DNA from: Azolla caroliniana | Lineage: Eukaryota > Polypodiophyta | Assembly: GCA_043228905.1 (NCBI GenBank) | Contig: JBHGNT010000002.1 | Span: 3,038,001 to 3,102,000, forward strand | Direction: 5' to 3' | Length of the DNA: 64,000 nt | Part shown: positions 28,761 to 41,449 of the stretch, in pieces | Position numbering within the stretch: the first letter of the stretch is position 1 | How the letters are laid out: the number at the start of each line of letters is the position of its first letter | Program-made: the position numbers and the translations under genes | Notes under the pieces: model-generated | The model's input: only the letters and a program-made list of their open reading frames with translations | Told to the model about the DNA's origin: nothing | Database searches by the model: none

Positions 28761-31700
28761 ACAGGAAGAAAACTCTCGGAGCAAAACAAGTACGAATCGG
28801 CCCGGATGGGGCATCTACGTACACGGCCGTAACCGGAGGAATGAAGAAACAATACCGACAAGTGGAGGATAAGTTACGGTCGGCATCAATAATAAAAGAA
28901 GACGAAGAAATCGTGGGAGTGATCGAGGAAGTGTTCTATGGGAATACACTACAACGGCTTGAAGAGCTTGCGGAAGATAAAAGCCAAGGGAACCGGGTAG
29001 TCCCGGTGGAATCGGTCGAGATGTACGAGATCGTTGCGAAAATGGGGCCGGATGCGCTCCGCAAAGAAGAAGCAATGGTAAGTACGAAATACAAGACCGT
29101 GGAGAAGAAGGTGAAACCGGCCGCGGGACCACTACCCGCCGATAGCGAACAAAAGAAGAAAGAAGTCTCGGGAGATCCGACACTTCGGAAGTCCGTGGAT
29201 ATCGGACATGCCTTCACAGATGAGACCCGGAAGAAACGTCGGATCGGTGGAGGTGGGTTCCTCTTACAAGAAGAAGAAAAACGGTTTCGAGAGATGTTGG
29301 AGCAACATGGCAAAGCATTCGCGTTCACATCGAGGGAGATCGGATGCATTGATCCAAAGATAGTGGAGCCGATGGTGATTTTCACGATTGATCATGTACC
29401 GTGGAACCTGAAGCCGATTCCGGTGCCACGGGCGCATATTCCGAAAGTCATCGACTTGCTCAAGGAGAAGGTGGCGATGTGGATTCTAGAGCCATCAAGT
29501 GCTCCGTACTCAAATCGATGGTTTACGGTTCCGAAGAAGAATGGGTCACTCCGATTCATCCAAGACTTGCAACCGGTGAACAAGGTCACGATCCGGAACT
29601 CGGGAGTCGGTCCGATAGTGGACGAATTCGCGGAAGCTTTTGCCGGACGTGCGATATACTCCATCGGGGACCTATACTCGGGGTATGACCAATTCCAACT
29701 AGCCATGGAGAGCCGAGACATCACTACCATGCGGACACCGATAGGACTAGTTCGAATGTGCACACTACCACAAGGAGCGACAAACTCGGTTGCACATATG
29801 ATGAACGCGATGAACAAGGTGCTTCGAGATTGCATCCCGGAGATAACGATGGCGTTTCTAGATGACATTCCGATGAAAGGATGCGCGGTGGAAGAAAAAG
29901 ATGAGACTATGGATGATCGGGGATGCCGAAAGTTCGTGGTCGACCATATTCATGATTGCGAGAAAGTGTTGCGAAAGCTAGAAGATGTGCACCTAACACT
30001 TTCCGGGGAGAAATCGGCATTCGGGCAAGAAGAAATATTGGTGGTCGGACATCTATGTGGACCCTACGGCCGAAGACCGTCACCAACAAAGATCGATGCG
30101 ATTCAAGCTATGAAGGAAGTATGTGAGTCAACATCGGAAGTCCGAAGGTTTCTGGGTGCGTGTGCATTCTATCACATATGGATTCCGCACTATGCACATA
30201 TAGCGGACCCGCTCTATCACTTGTTGCAGAAAGGTAAGAAATTCGAGTGGAAACCGGAACACACTAAAGCCATGAGGAAGCTCAAGAAGACACTATGGAG
30301 GGCGGAATCACTTAAGAAGCCAAGCTACGAGCGGCCAATCATAGTAACGGTTGATACAAGTCCAACCGGTATCGGGTGGGTCATCAATCAAGCCGACTCG
30401 GATGGTTCGCGGTATCCGATCCGATTTGGAGCAAAGGTCCTCAACGAAAGGCAACGCGGATATGCACAAGTCAAAAGAGAATTGTGGGGAGTCGTGTCGG
30501 CGATAAAATCGGATCGGGATTATTTGATCGGAGCTGAAGTGGTGATCGAGACGGATTGTCTTCCGATACTCGGGATGATGCGGTGTTGTACGATACCGGA
30601 TGTGGCTATGCTAAGGTGGATTGCATATGTCAAGTCACTTAATCCGGAGGTTCGACACATCTCGGGGAAGGACAACGCGGTAGCGGACATGTTATCGAGG
30701 GCGCGGTTTGAAGACGACATAACCGAATCAGATAATGAAGAAGTTTCCGAAGACTACTTCACGTCAGAACACATATGCCGAGTGAACGTGATCCGAGAAT
30801 TCCGGGAAGAAGAATACGAGGGGGAAACCTTGATGATCGGGAAGATGCTACAAGAGGTCGAGGATTCAACCAATGATAAAGAAAGGAGAGCCGAGATCTG
30901 AAGGAAGAAGAGGCAAGTCCAAAAGTTCTTCTTGGAAAACGGTTTAATATGGAGGACGCCGAAAAGACCGGATGGGATACCACTTCGAGTAGTCGGGACG
31001 AAAGAGCAACGAAACCGGATAATGTTCGAGTTCCACGAATCCGATTGGGCTGGACATCGAGGAACATGGGCAACTTTTGTGAAAATCAAGCAAAGATATT
31101 GGTGGAAGAACATGTATAAAGATGTCGCGGAGTTCACAGAAAGCTGCGAGAAATGTCAAGTCTACTACGGGGTCCGACACCGAGATGAGCTGCATCCGAC
31201 ATTCTCACCGACAATCAACTTCAAGTGGATGGTCGACATTGTAGCTATGCCGACCGGGATTGGACAAAAGAAATACTTGGTGTTAGCTCGAGAAGATCTC
31301 ACAAACCAAGTTGAAGGTCGAGCGCTTCGGAGGAAAACGTGTGCCGCGGTGTGCCAATTTCTTTTGGAAGAAGTGTTTTGTAGGTACGGCTGCGTAGGAC
31401 AAGTGATTGCGGACCGGGGAGAACTCGACTCGGACAAAGCTAGGGGATTCTTCGCCAAACATGGAGTTCGGTTAACGTTGACAACGGCCTACAATCCGGA
31501 GGCCAACGGGAAGATCGAACGAGGACATAGTCCGATCGTGAAAGCACTTGCAAAGGCATGCGACGGAAGGGTGAAGGATTGGCCACAAATGCTTCCGTAT
31601 GCACTATGGACGGATCGGACGACGCATAGCTCCGTGACCGGTTACATGCCGGCAGAACTCATGACCGGACAAGCACCGATAATGCCAACGGAAACCGCAA

Positions 31701-32308
31701 TCGCGACATGGACAATACTACCGTGGAAGGAAGAGATGAGCCGGGAAGAACTACTAGCGGTCCGGATACGACAACTGGAGGGAAAACCGAAAGATGTAGC
31801 GGAAGCGTCACGCCGACAACAAGAAGCACGGTTCCGGAACAAAAGCCAGTTCGACACAAAGCACCGACTACGACCGAGGAGGATTGAAGAAGGAGATTGG
31901 GTGATCGTCTATGATAGTAGCTTGGACCATCAACATACAACGATGCGGAAATTCGCGAAAAGGTGGTTCGGGCCGTACGAGGTTCGGAAGGTCTTCGACA
32001 ACGGGACGTACCGACTGTCCGAGTTGGATGGAACAATACTACGAGTGCCTATAGCCGGGAAGCAGGTGAAGATTTTCAAGAAGCGGACCGACGACAAACC
32101 TTGTGTGATCCAAGTCGAGGCCGACAACGAGGAGCAATCAGACGAAGACCACGATGATGCGGGAAGCGAAGAAAGTGGATTACAACTCATAGTCGACATA
32201 AGGGGAGAATCGGAGGAAGCTTCGGATGAAGACGGATACGAAGAATCAAGAACTTCGGCACATACCGGAGGATGTGCGGGTTTGGAGGGGGCGAGTGTCG
32301 TAGTGTAG
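28703..32308 (+). pseudogene. pol: Gypsy-2 ORF2: RT, RNase H, integrase, one in-frame TGA
   Basis: Open from the shift point; the first ATG is 28841. RT has VPWNLKPIPVPRAHIP and FLDDIPMKG, with LDD at 29858-29866. RNase H has VDTSPTGIGW, ETDCLPI and HISGKDNAVADML. A TGA at 30899-30901 interrupts the frame where the Gypsy-1 alignment suggests Arg (CGA). The same frame resumes with integrase (zinc finger with CEKC, IADRGE ... GKIERGH, 34 residues between D and E) and ends in a C-terminal GPYEV..LSELDGT segment plus an acidic tail. The stop codon lies 13 nt inside the 3' LTR. Confidence 0.9.
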
Positions 32309-33061
32309 GTTGCACACTATGTGGAAATTATATTTTTGTCCCTCCGGATAGAGAATGGAGTGCTCGGTGAGAACCGGAAGAAAACGGCATACCGGCAAGG
32401 AAGAGCCGGATAAAGAGACATAAATGTAAAAAAAGAAGAAGAAGGAAATACTCACTATTGCGCAGGGCATGATTCGAACTCTGCACCTCCACGTTGACTA
32501 ACCCCAACCTTACCATTACATTAACCTATCTTAAGTGTTTTAAATATAGATTTAATACGTATAAGACCTTTATTTATGCATACCTTTATTAAAAGGTAAA
32601 TCGTGTATTTTTTTAATATATGAAAAAGAAAACACGAGACACTAAAAATAACTCATGCACATCTAGCGTGCATGAGCCCTATACTTAGGAAATAAAAAAG
32701 CATCACATGCACATTTAGTGGACATGAACACTTTTTGTAAAAAAAAAGCATGAAGCCATGCTTAGCTCTTCCTTCCTTATATAAGGAGGAGAGAAATATA
32801 TAAAGGGTTGTTGATTATTTGGATTAAGAATTAATCAATACAAAAATTATTCGTGGGATTCACGATTTATACATCTACTTCTCTCTTAACACCCTAAGTA
32901 CCAATTAATATAGTATACTCGTGTGATTCACGAGTTTCTTATCTTTCTCTTTGCTATTTACTCATAATTAATCTCTATCTCAAGATCTTCTTTCTCCTAG
33001 TCCAAGACCTCTGTGGTTCCCACCCGACTCACGCAACGATCCGGAGCCGAAAGGCACGACA
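32296..33061 (+). repeat. Gypsy-2 3' LTR
   Basis: 766 bp, preceded by the purine-rich GGTTTGGAGGGGGCGAG. It ends GGCACGACA, followed by the ACGC duplication. Confidence 0.93.
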
Positions 33062-34657
33062 ACGCTTCGCATACACCTTCAATCTCCTTCTCTTTGAATG
33101 TTGGGAGTCCGATGACAACTCCTTTCGATTTCATTGCTTTGAGCTTTTGGAGATTTATATGGCCAATCCGCTTGTGCCACAACTCTATGTCGGAGTCGGC
33201 TTTCATGCCCTTTGCGAACATGGCCGATTTCATCTCGTGTGAGTCGAGAATGAACATTTGGTCCTCTCTTCGTCCGTGTGCAATGTGTCGGCCCTCTTTT
33301 TCGATGAAGCAACCACCTTGATTAAATCGAACTTGCATCCCTTGCTCTACAATTTGGCCGACGGAGACCAAATTCTTCGTAATGGTCGGTACATGCAAGA
33401 CATTTTTAATGTAATTTTGCTTACCTTCTTTTCCGAATGGAACATTGCCGATGTGCCGAATCGGGTGCATAGTGTCGTCTCTGGTTTCGACATAGCCGGG
33501 TTGGTCCAGCTCTCGAAGTTCTCGGAACCATTCTTGATGCGATGTCATATGGTTCGAGGCACCAGAATCGATGAACCATACGTCTTCCAGACCGGAGGCA
33601 CTAGTTGAGGTAGAGGCTGATATAGAGTTTGCTCTATGTTTCATCATGAACATTCCGCCACGGTCGGAGTTGTGTGCATACATTCTGCCACGATCTTCGT
33701 AGTCGGAGTTGTGCCCGTACATTCCGCCATGGTCGCAGTTGTGTGCATACATTCCGCCACGATCTTCGTAGTCGGAGTTGTGCGCGTAGTTCGTGAGTTG
33801 TCGGCTTGTGGAAGCCGTTTCACGCATCTTCTTTCGGCACTCTTCTTCGTGGTGGCCGAGCTTTCCGCAATATCTGCATTCGGTTGCGTTTTGACGGCTC
33901 GGGCCGGAGTGGAAGCTCCCCCTTCTTGCGAAAGTTCCTCGTTGGCTTCCGTTTTGCGGCCGAAATTGGGAGTTGTTGTCGTAGGTCGGACCTCGTCCGC
34001 CTTGTCCTTGGCTGAATCGGCCTCTCGCTCGTCTGCGTCCTCTTCCTCCGTTCGAGTGCGTGTAGAGCATGTGGCCTTCCGACTCATTGCTCATTGTACG
34101 CATGTGGTTTTCATTGACCAATAGCATTGATTGGAGCTCGAAGAAGGAGGGAGATTTCTCCCTTGCTAGAACGGCGGTTCACATCGCGCCGAACCGTGGT
34201 GCGAGGCCACTGAGGCATATTTGCACCATCTCATCATCATCGATACTTACGCTTATTGATCCAAGCGAGTCGCAAAGTTCCTTGATCTTCAAGGTGTATG
34301 TCGTGATGGACATGTCCCTTTGTTGAATGTTGTTCAACTCTTGGCGGAGTTGAAGCTTCCTCGCGGTCGTGTTGGCACGAAAATCTTTCGTAGATTTTCC
34401 CACGCTTCCTTCGGCGTCTTGGCTTCTCGAATGTAACCAAGCATGTGTTCGTGAACACATGTTGCCAAACAATACATCACGTGGCTTGCGGCTTGCTCCC
34501 ATGTCACGTATCCGGGAGCCGTGTCGACGGGTCGGTCTTCATGCGTTCCTTTGATGTAGCTCCAATAGCCTTGTCCGACAAGGTATTGGTGCATCTTGTA
34601 CTCCCAAGATGTGAAGTTGTTTCGATCCAACTTCTCGGTAGGGAGAGCGCTCCCCAT
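33062..34657 (-). pseudogene. Copia-3 gag, protease and pre-integrase region
   Basis: From ATG 34657: a Gag with WEYKMHQYLVGQGYWSYIKG, a frameshift near 34370 (KIF to KDF), and a stop near 34180 (RFGAM then TGA). It continues open with the knuckle CRYCGKLGHHEEEC, protease FIDSGASNHMTSH, and the GAG-pre-integrase segment ELWHKRIGHINLQKLK. It is cut by Gypsy-2 at GVCEA. It keeps Tyr and Trp where Copia-4 has stops. Confidence 0.88.
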
Positions 34658-34816
34658 TTGAGTATTGATTATGTCGATTCTTCTTCTTCTTCTTCTCTCT
34701 TCGAATGCGAGCTATGTAGCGAAGCTACAATAGCGATGAACCGGTTCTTGGTCGTCGGCGTGGAGCACAACACACGATCACGATGAGGCGAATGGGCTAG
34801 ATCGAACTACCAAATT

Positions 34817-34828
34817 GCTCTGATACCA
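34817..34828 (-). other. Copia-3 primer binding site
   Basis: Reverse complement TGGTATCAGAGC, directly adjacent to the 5' LTR: the perfect initiator-Met type site. Confidence 0.9.
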
Positions 34829-35231
34829 TGTAAAGAATCAAGATATGGATTCTTGTGAAGCGGAAGAGATATGAGTTATGTGTGTGTATGAGAGAGAGAG
34901 AGAGAGAGAGAGAGTGAGAGAGAGACAAGGAATAAGACGCAGAGAATACGCAAGGTAAGAGTATATTAACAAAGGAGAAAGACTCAACATTTTACAAGGT
35001 GGGAGGAGGGTGCTTTATATAGTCACCCTCTCTCTACATTAACTACAAGACTCATGGAGCATGGGGAATGTGAAAGCTCATAAGTTATGTGTCATAGAAT
35101 ATGATTCTATGACTCATACTAAATGCTAGAATACAAAGTGGTGACATAGTGGTGACGCTTGACCGTTGGAGTGTCTATTCACTCTCAAGGTGAGTTCACA
35201 CACTAGACCAAGTTGAGCTTGATTCTCAACA
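34829..35231 (-). repeat. Copia-3 5' LTR
   Basis: Minus-strand TGTTGAGAATC...GATTCTTTACA, 403 bp, with a longer GA run than the 3' copy. CTTCA follows at 35232-35236. Confidence 0.93.
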
Positions 35232-35236
35232 CTTCA

Positions 35237-37669
35237 TTACGCCCATGTGTTGCCTAAGGGATCGAAATTGATCTGCCGAAAGACACTTGGTTAATGCGTC
35301 TACGACATTATCGGTTGTTGATATTTTCTCTAGACAGATTTCCCCTGTAATGACGTAGTCTCAAACGAAATGATATCGAATGTCGATATGCTTGGAGGCG
35401 TTGTGATGAATCAGATTTTTCAACAAAGCAACAACACCCTAACTGTCACTGTAAACAATTGGAGCCGTGCCGATTTCGGCTTGTCAAAATGTGCAGGCCA
35501 GCCGACTGAGCCATAAGGCCTCTTTTGACACATCGGACACGGCTATGTATTCAACCTCGGTCGTTGATGGGGCGGTGCACTCCTGAAGTTTCGATTTCCA
35601 CGAGATCGCTCTATTGCCAAGTTTAAAACAATATCCGGTTGTCGATTTACGACTGTCTATGCAACTTGCAAAGTCCGAGTCGGTGTATTGGACTACGCCT
35701 GAGATGTTGTTGGGGCCGAATAGAATACCAAGGTCTTTTGTGCCCACCCGATATCTAAACACATGCTTGACTGCGTTCTAGTGCGATCAACTGGGATTAT
35801 GCATAAATCTGTTGACGATTCCAACGACGTGAGTGTTATTAAGCCGTGTCGCGACCATCACATACATTAGGGAGCCAATTTCTGGTGCATATGGTACTGA
35901 CTTCATAATTTCACCCTTCGAACCGGATGTCGGGCAGTCTCGCTGTGACAATCGAGTACTAATAGGAAGCGGGGTAGAGGCAGATTTTGCCGAGTGCATG
36001 TTGAAGGGTTGTAGGCCACGTCCAATGTAGTCGGATTGGGATAGAAACAATTATCGTTGATTACGATTCTGACTGATCTTCATACCAAGAATGTGCCATG
36101 CCGGACCAAGATCCTTCATGGAAAACTTCAACCGCAATTGCCAAATGAGTTCAGTGAGTTCGCCTGCATGGCGTCCAGAGATTAGAATGTCATCCACGTA
36201 GATGATGAGGAAGATGGGTGATCCATCTCGAGCTATCTTTGTGAAGAGACAATGGTCCTCATTGCTCTTTGAGAAGCTGATCGATTGGATGAAGTCGTCG
36301 AACTTCTTCTACCACTATCGCGGCGCCTGTTTCAGGCCGTAAAGACTCTTCCTGAGTCAACAGACTAGATGTTCTTGGCTGGATACCACGAAACCTTTCG
36401 GCTGCTCCATATAAATTTCCTCCTCAAGATCACCATGGAGTAAAGTTGTTTTGACATCTAGCTGAATCAACTCCAAATTTTCGGCTGCCACTACGCCGGG
36501 CATGAATTGAAGGGTTGTCATCTTCACCACTGGTGAAAAGATTTCGTCGAAATCGACACTGTGTTCCTGTCGAAAACCCTTTGCTACTAATATGGCTTTG
36601 AATTTTGGGTTGGCTGAATTGGACGTCTCCTTAATTCGATAGACCCACTTGCACGGAAGAGCATGTTGATTTTTCGGTAATTTGACCAGGTCCCAAGTCT
36701 TGTTTGCATGAATTGAGTTCATTTTGGACTCCATTGCCAGATGCCAGGTGTCTGAATCGAGTGACGTTGATGCTTCTTTGTAGGATATCGGTTCTCCGAC
36801 GTCCGTAAAGAAGATGCCAGGAGAGTATCTCTCTGGGGGTTGCGACAGTCTCTCGGATCTTCGAGGTATGATTGGACTAGTAGCATCGGGTGTCGTGGTC
36901 GGATGGTCCAAAGCCGAATCGTTTGGATGTGCCGAGTCGAAATTCTCTGAGTCGGTTTTTGAAGGTTTAGCTACTCGTGAAGCTGACCGTGTGTTGTGTG
37001 CTAGGCCTTCGTGAAGGGTTGTCACATCGGAAAAAATTACCCTTTGGATTTCGATCGGTTTTTCGACTGATTGATGCGTGGCCGACTCATTGAACACGAC
37101 GTCCAAACTTCAGACGATTTGTCTGTGTTCGGGATCCTAGAGTCGGTATCCCATTTCGCATCTATTCCATAACCGAGGAAAATACATTTCCTGGACTGTG
37201 GTGCAAGTTTGTGGCGATCATCTTTCGAGACAAGGGCATACGCCTCACATATGAAAATCCTCAGCTTGTCATAATTCAGCTTACTCTGGGTCCATAATTC
37301 ATGAGGTATCTAAAGTCCCAGAGGCATACTCGGCGACATATTGATTATGTGTATTGCCATAAATAGGGCCTCTGCCTAGAAGCCATCCGATGGTCCATAG
37401 TGTTGGAGCATGGAAACTATGCGTTCTTGAATTGTCCGATTCATTCGCTCGGCAATCCCATTTTGCTCCGGACTATGAGGTGTCGTAAATTCACGTCGTA
37501 TGCCGCATTGTTAGCAAAATTTGACGAATTCCTCTAATTTGAACTATCCCCATTATCGGACCGAAAGCTTTTTAGTTTTCGGCTGGACTGATTCTCAACC
37601 ACGGCGAGCCAATCGGAAAAGATCGACAAAATACGATCTTTGGTTTTGATTGGATAAGCCCACATCTTC
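35237..37669 (-). pseudogene. Copia-2 pol: integrase C-terminal half, RT and RNase H (decayed)
   Basis: Minus-strand frames align with Copia-1 in order: integrase C-terminal region (about 37100-37669), RT with VDFDEIFSPVVKMTTLQF and KTTLLHGDLEEEIYMEQPKGF (36357-37106), the later RT segment (35787-36050), and RNase H YTDSDFASCIDSRKSTTGYCF with TEVEYIAVSD (35484-35762). The C-terminus sits next to the Copia-3 insertion. Many stops and frameshifts separate the pieces. The left part joins 10822 across Copia-3; the right part joins 41891 across the chromovirus. Confidence 0.88.
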
Positions 37670-38124
37670 TATTATGGGCATGACCATAGAATATCCCGTG
37701 GTGAGAATTTACCGTAGTATTCTATACACGTGGATAAGTGTGAGGGTTAAGTGAGAGTGTAAAGAAGGGGAGGATTACTTTTAATCCTCGGCATTGAGAC
37801 AACCCATTAGGCCAAGTGTGAACTTTCTTGGGGGCCTTGGGTATCGCTATAAATAAGAGGCCTAGCTACCCTCATTTCATCATCTTGTTGACTACATCGA
37901 GACTCTGTCTTGTGGTGGGTCAACTCTTGTAGCGAGCGCGCCAACACCAGGTACGACTCGACGCCACGACGATGGTATGGGACGCCGATCGAGGCTCGAG
38001 TCCGCCTCGATCCCTTCGCTCGGGGGTGGTTGGGTGGATCGACACCCTTCTTTCTCTCTCTCCTTTCTATCTAGATCTATATTCTATCCTTATCTAATGC
38101 TTACATTTGTTCATGTCTCTAATA
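37670..38124 (+). repeat. Chromovirus-1 5' LTR
   Basis: 455 bp beginning TATTATGGGCATGACC (TGTTACGGGCATGACC in the 3' LTR) and ending GTCTCTAATA. Both LTRs end in TA, where CA is expected. Confidence 0.88.
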
Positions 38125-38126
38125 GT

Positions 38127-38138
38127 TGGTATCCGAGC
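38127..38138 (+). other. Chromovirus-1 primer binding site
   Basis: TGGTATCCGAGC, one mismatch from the initiator-Met type TGGTATCAGAGC, two bases after the LTR. Confidence 0.8.
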
Positions 38139-38329
38139 TCATGTGCTAATGTTTCTTTTGTTGTCTTTTGTTTTGTTGATTGATGGTGATCGATCAATGT
38201 GCGGTTGGCCTTGATCTAGACAACGATCAACAAAGGAACTTTGGTAACTCTTTCTTCTTCTCCCATCTAATCATGCGTATAGTCTATATGTAATTGTTTT
38301 CATTAATTCAATGATGTTGTAGTGGTAAT

Positions 38330-38543
38330 TAATTGGTTGTATAAAACGTTTACATATGTGTATGAGGTCAATACCTCATTTGACATATATTTAATATGTG
38401 ATTAGTGTCGTATACGTACGAGGTTAATACCTCAATTGCGTATTACGCTCACATACATATGTTACGTATGCGTATGAGGTCAATACCTCGATTTTGTTGT
38501 AAATGATATGCGTTTGGTGTCGTATGCGTATGAGGTCAATACC
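38330..38543 (+). repeat. 56-bp tandem repeat with hairpin core
   Basis: The core GAGGTCAATACCTC (GAGGT/ACCTC arms) occurs at 38364, 38420, 38476 and 38532, exactly 56 bp apart; the last unit is cut at ACC. It occupies the place of gag and protease and abuts the RT reading frame. Confidence 0.85.
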
Positions 38544-41449
38544 AGATTTTGAACAACAACAACTTGATGAAATCTTAAATGATTTTCGTGATGTTTTTCC
38601 GAGTGAACTACTAGATGGGTTACCTCCTAAATGTAATATAGACCATTGTATAGAGATTGTACCTGGCGTTGCACCAACAAGTATACCTCCTTATCGCTTA
38701 AGTCGATCCAAAGAGGATGAGGTATCTAAGCAACTCAAGGACTATTTACAAATGGGTTATATATGTTATAGTAAATCTCCATGGGGTGCACCAGTTCTCT
38801 TGGTTAAAAAGAAAGAGGGCACATGGCGTATGTGTATTAATTACCGACGCTTGAATAAAGTGACGATCAAGAATTCGTATCCATTGCCCCGGGCTGACGA
38901 TCTAATTGACCGTCTCCAGGGAGCTCGGTATTTTACGAAACTTGATCTCCGTACTGGCTACCATCAAATTCGTATAAGTGAGGACGATGTTCCTAAAATG
39001 GCATTTTGTACGCGCTATGGCCATTATGAGTTTTTGGTTATGCCTTTTGGTTTGACCAATGCTCTGGCTACATTTCAACAAGAAATGAATGACATTTTCC
39101 GAGAACAACTTGGAAAATTTGTCGTTATTTTCTTGGATGATATTTTAGTTTATAGCCGTACATTACAAGAACATGCTAAATATGTTTGCTTTGTTTTACA
39201 AACATTGCGTGACAAACAATTTTATGCGAAGATCTCAAAATATGAGTTCTTCAAGAAATCAATTACTTATCTTGGACATCTCATAACCGAACGAGGAGTT
39301 AAAATTGATCCTTCTCGCATCGAGAAAATAAAGCTTTGGCCCACTCTCTTCGGAATATTCGAGAAGTTCGATCATTCCTTGGTTTTGTCGGGTTTTTGCG
39401 AAAATCCCTTCGTAATTACTCCCAATTGACGACGCCGTTTATTGATCTTTTAAAACGTCAAACACGTAAGTCTACAAAACCTATTGGAATGCTACACTAG
39501 ACCTCGCCTTTAAGGAACTCAAGGACCTGGTGTGCAAGGCTCCTTCACTTCTTTTACCTAATCCTTCAAAACCTTTTGAGGTTGAAACCGATGCAAGCGA
39601 TTATGCTATAGGTGATGTCTTATATCAAGATGGTAAACCAATAACATTCGAGAGTAAGAAACTTGATTCTACTCAATGTCGGTATACTGTTCAAGAAAAG
39701 GAATTATTTACAGTTATACATGCACTCAAAACATGGCGCCATTATCTTTATGGAAATCGCTTTGTGGTAACTACAGACCACGAGTCCTTGAAATATTTTT
39801 GTGACCAATAAGACCTGAAAGGTCGTAAGGCACGATGGGCTAATCTAATCCAGGAGTTTGTTTTTTCCATACGATATCGTAAAGGTTCCATGAACACTGT
39901 CGCTGATGTACTAAGTTGCATCCGTGAAGTTAACATGCTTAGCTTCATTGAAATAACATCAGATTTTTATGATCACCTTCAAGGAAAGTATCCTGATGAC
40001 AGTTATTTTGCAAAATACTAGGCAAGAGTTGAGTCTAGAACAGACACCACCACATCCTCGAAGGAATACTTCCACATTGCTAACGGTCTGCTCTACCGTA
40101 ATGGGAAGGTTTGTGTTCCAGATTTACCCGAGGTCAAAAAGAGGATTCTTCTTGAATGCCATGATGCACCCTCAGCAGGGCACCCTGGAATACATCGTAC
40201 ACTTGTTCTCATCTCCACTCAATTTTATTGGCCTAAGATGCGTCCTGACATACATAGTTATGTGACTAAATGTCACCAATGTCAGGTTAACAAAGCCGAG
40301 CGACTTAAAGCCACAAGACTTTTACATCCCTTGGACATTCCCAATAATAAGTGGGAAAGTATATCCATGGATTTTATTGTTAGCTTTCCTCGCACCCAAA
40401 AAGGCCATGATGCAATCTGGGTTGTGGTTGATAGACTAACTAAAATGGCCAGATTTATTGCTACTAAAACCAGGGTAACAACTCCTGAATTGGCTTACCA
40501 ATTCGTTGACGAGTTATTTCGTTTTTATGGGTTACCGATGGATATCATGAGTGATTGAGATCCAAAGTTTACTAGTGACTTTTGGACGCAAGTCTTCAAG
40601 AAGTCAGAAACTACATTGAGCATGAGCTCCACGGATCATCCTCAATCCGATGGACAGACAGAATGAGTAAATCAAATTATTGAGGATATGCTTCGAGCAT
40701 ACGTTGGTGCAAAACCAACAAAATGGGAACGTTATCTCCCAATTTTGGAGTTTGCTTATAACAGCTCCAAGCATACGTCGATGGGATATAGTCCTTTTAT
40801 GTTGATGTATGGTTTTCAGCCACGAGCCCCGATTGATGTTAATATACATCATGATGAGTTGCGAAGAACGCAAAAAATTCTTCTGGATATGCAAGATATG
40901 TTGCATATTGCATGAGATAATATAAAAATAGCTCAAGATAGAGCGTGTTTTTATGCCGATCATCATAGGCAACCTCGTGTATTCAACCCTAGACAAAAGG
41001 TATTTTTACATGTACCTCACAATTCTAAGACATTGTCTAAGGGTAAGTGCGCTAAATTAGCCCCAAGGTTTTGTGGACCTTTTACAGTCCTCAAATGCAT
41101 TGGGTCATTAGCCTATCGTCTCACTCTTCCCGATGGTGTTGAAATTCATACAGTTTTTCATGTGAGTCGTCTTAAAGAACTTCTAGGTTCTGGCGACAAT
41201 ACAGTTACAACTAAAACTCTAGTTACTTCTGAAGAATTATCTTCTAAATCACATGTACCAGAAAGAATTCTCGATGTTAAAACAAAAAAATTACATACTA
41301 AAGAAATCCGAGAATTTAAAATAAAATGGATGGATAAATCAATAAAAGATACCACATGGGAACGCGAAAATTCTCTCATAACTAACTTCCCTAACTTTCC
41401 ATTGCAAGAGTGCAATGTTTTAAAGAGGGGGAGTATGTTACGGGCATGA
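38544..41449 (+). pseudogene. Chromovirus-1 pol: RT, RNase H, integrase, chromodomain (broken)
   Basis: RT 38544-39429 retains [69 protein letters not shown] and [10 protein letters not shown] frameshift near 39350 precedes the RNase H segment (39530-39811: EVETDASDYAIGDVL, WRHYLYG). The integrase zinc finger and core follow in pieces (40140-40915; a stop after MDIMSD at 40556, others at 40664 and 40913). The last frame (41033-41449) has the integrase C-terminal region and a chromodomain (EFKIKWMDKSIKDTTWERENSL). That domain identifies a chromovirus. The frame ends 14 bases inside the 3' LTR. Confidence 0.9.

Larger units (their letters stand above)
25818..33061 (+). mobile_element. Gypsy-2: complete relative of Gypsy-1
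   Basis: LTRs of 811 and 766 bp, PBS, Gag-Pro ORF1, frameshift cassette and Pol ORF2. The 4-bp sequence ACGC is present at both ends (25814-25817 and 33062-33065), consistent with the uninterrupted site in Copia-4 (GGCACGCTTCGC, minus strand of about 59278-59289). The element is decayed only by three in-frame stops. It is inserted in the pre-integrase region of Copia-3. Confidence 0.94.
10828..35231 (-). mobile_element. Copia-3: minus-strand copia exploded by three gypsy insertions
   Basis: LTRs of about 400 bp lie at 10828-11225 (3') and 34829-35231 (5'). The duplication CTTCA is present at 10823-10827 and 35232-35236, so everything between entered after Copia-3 did. The remaining pieces are the 3' untranslated tail (11226-11441), a short inverted piece of integrase (18574-18745), the start of integrase (25508-25817) and gag/protease (33062-34657). 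The RT and RNase H regions are missing. It is the same family as Copia-4. Confidence 0.93.
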
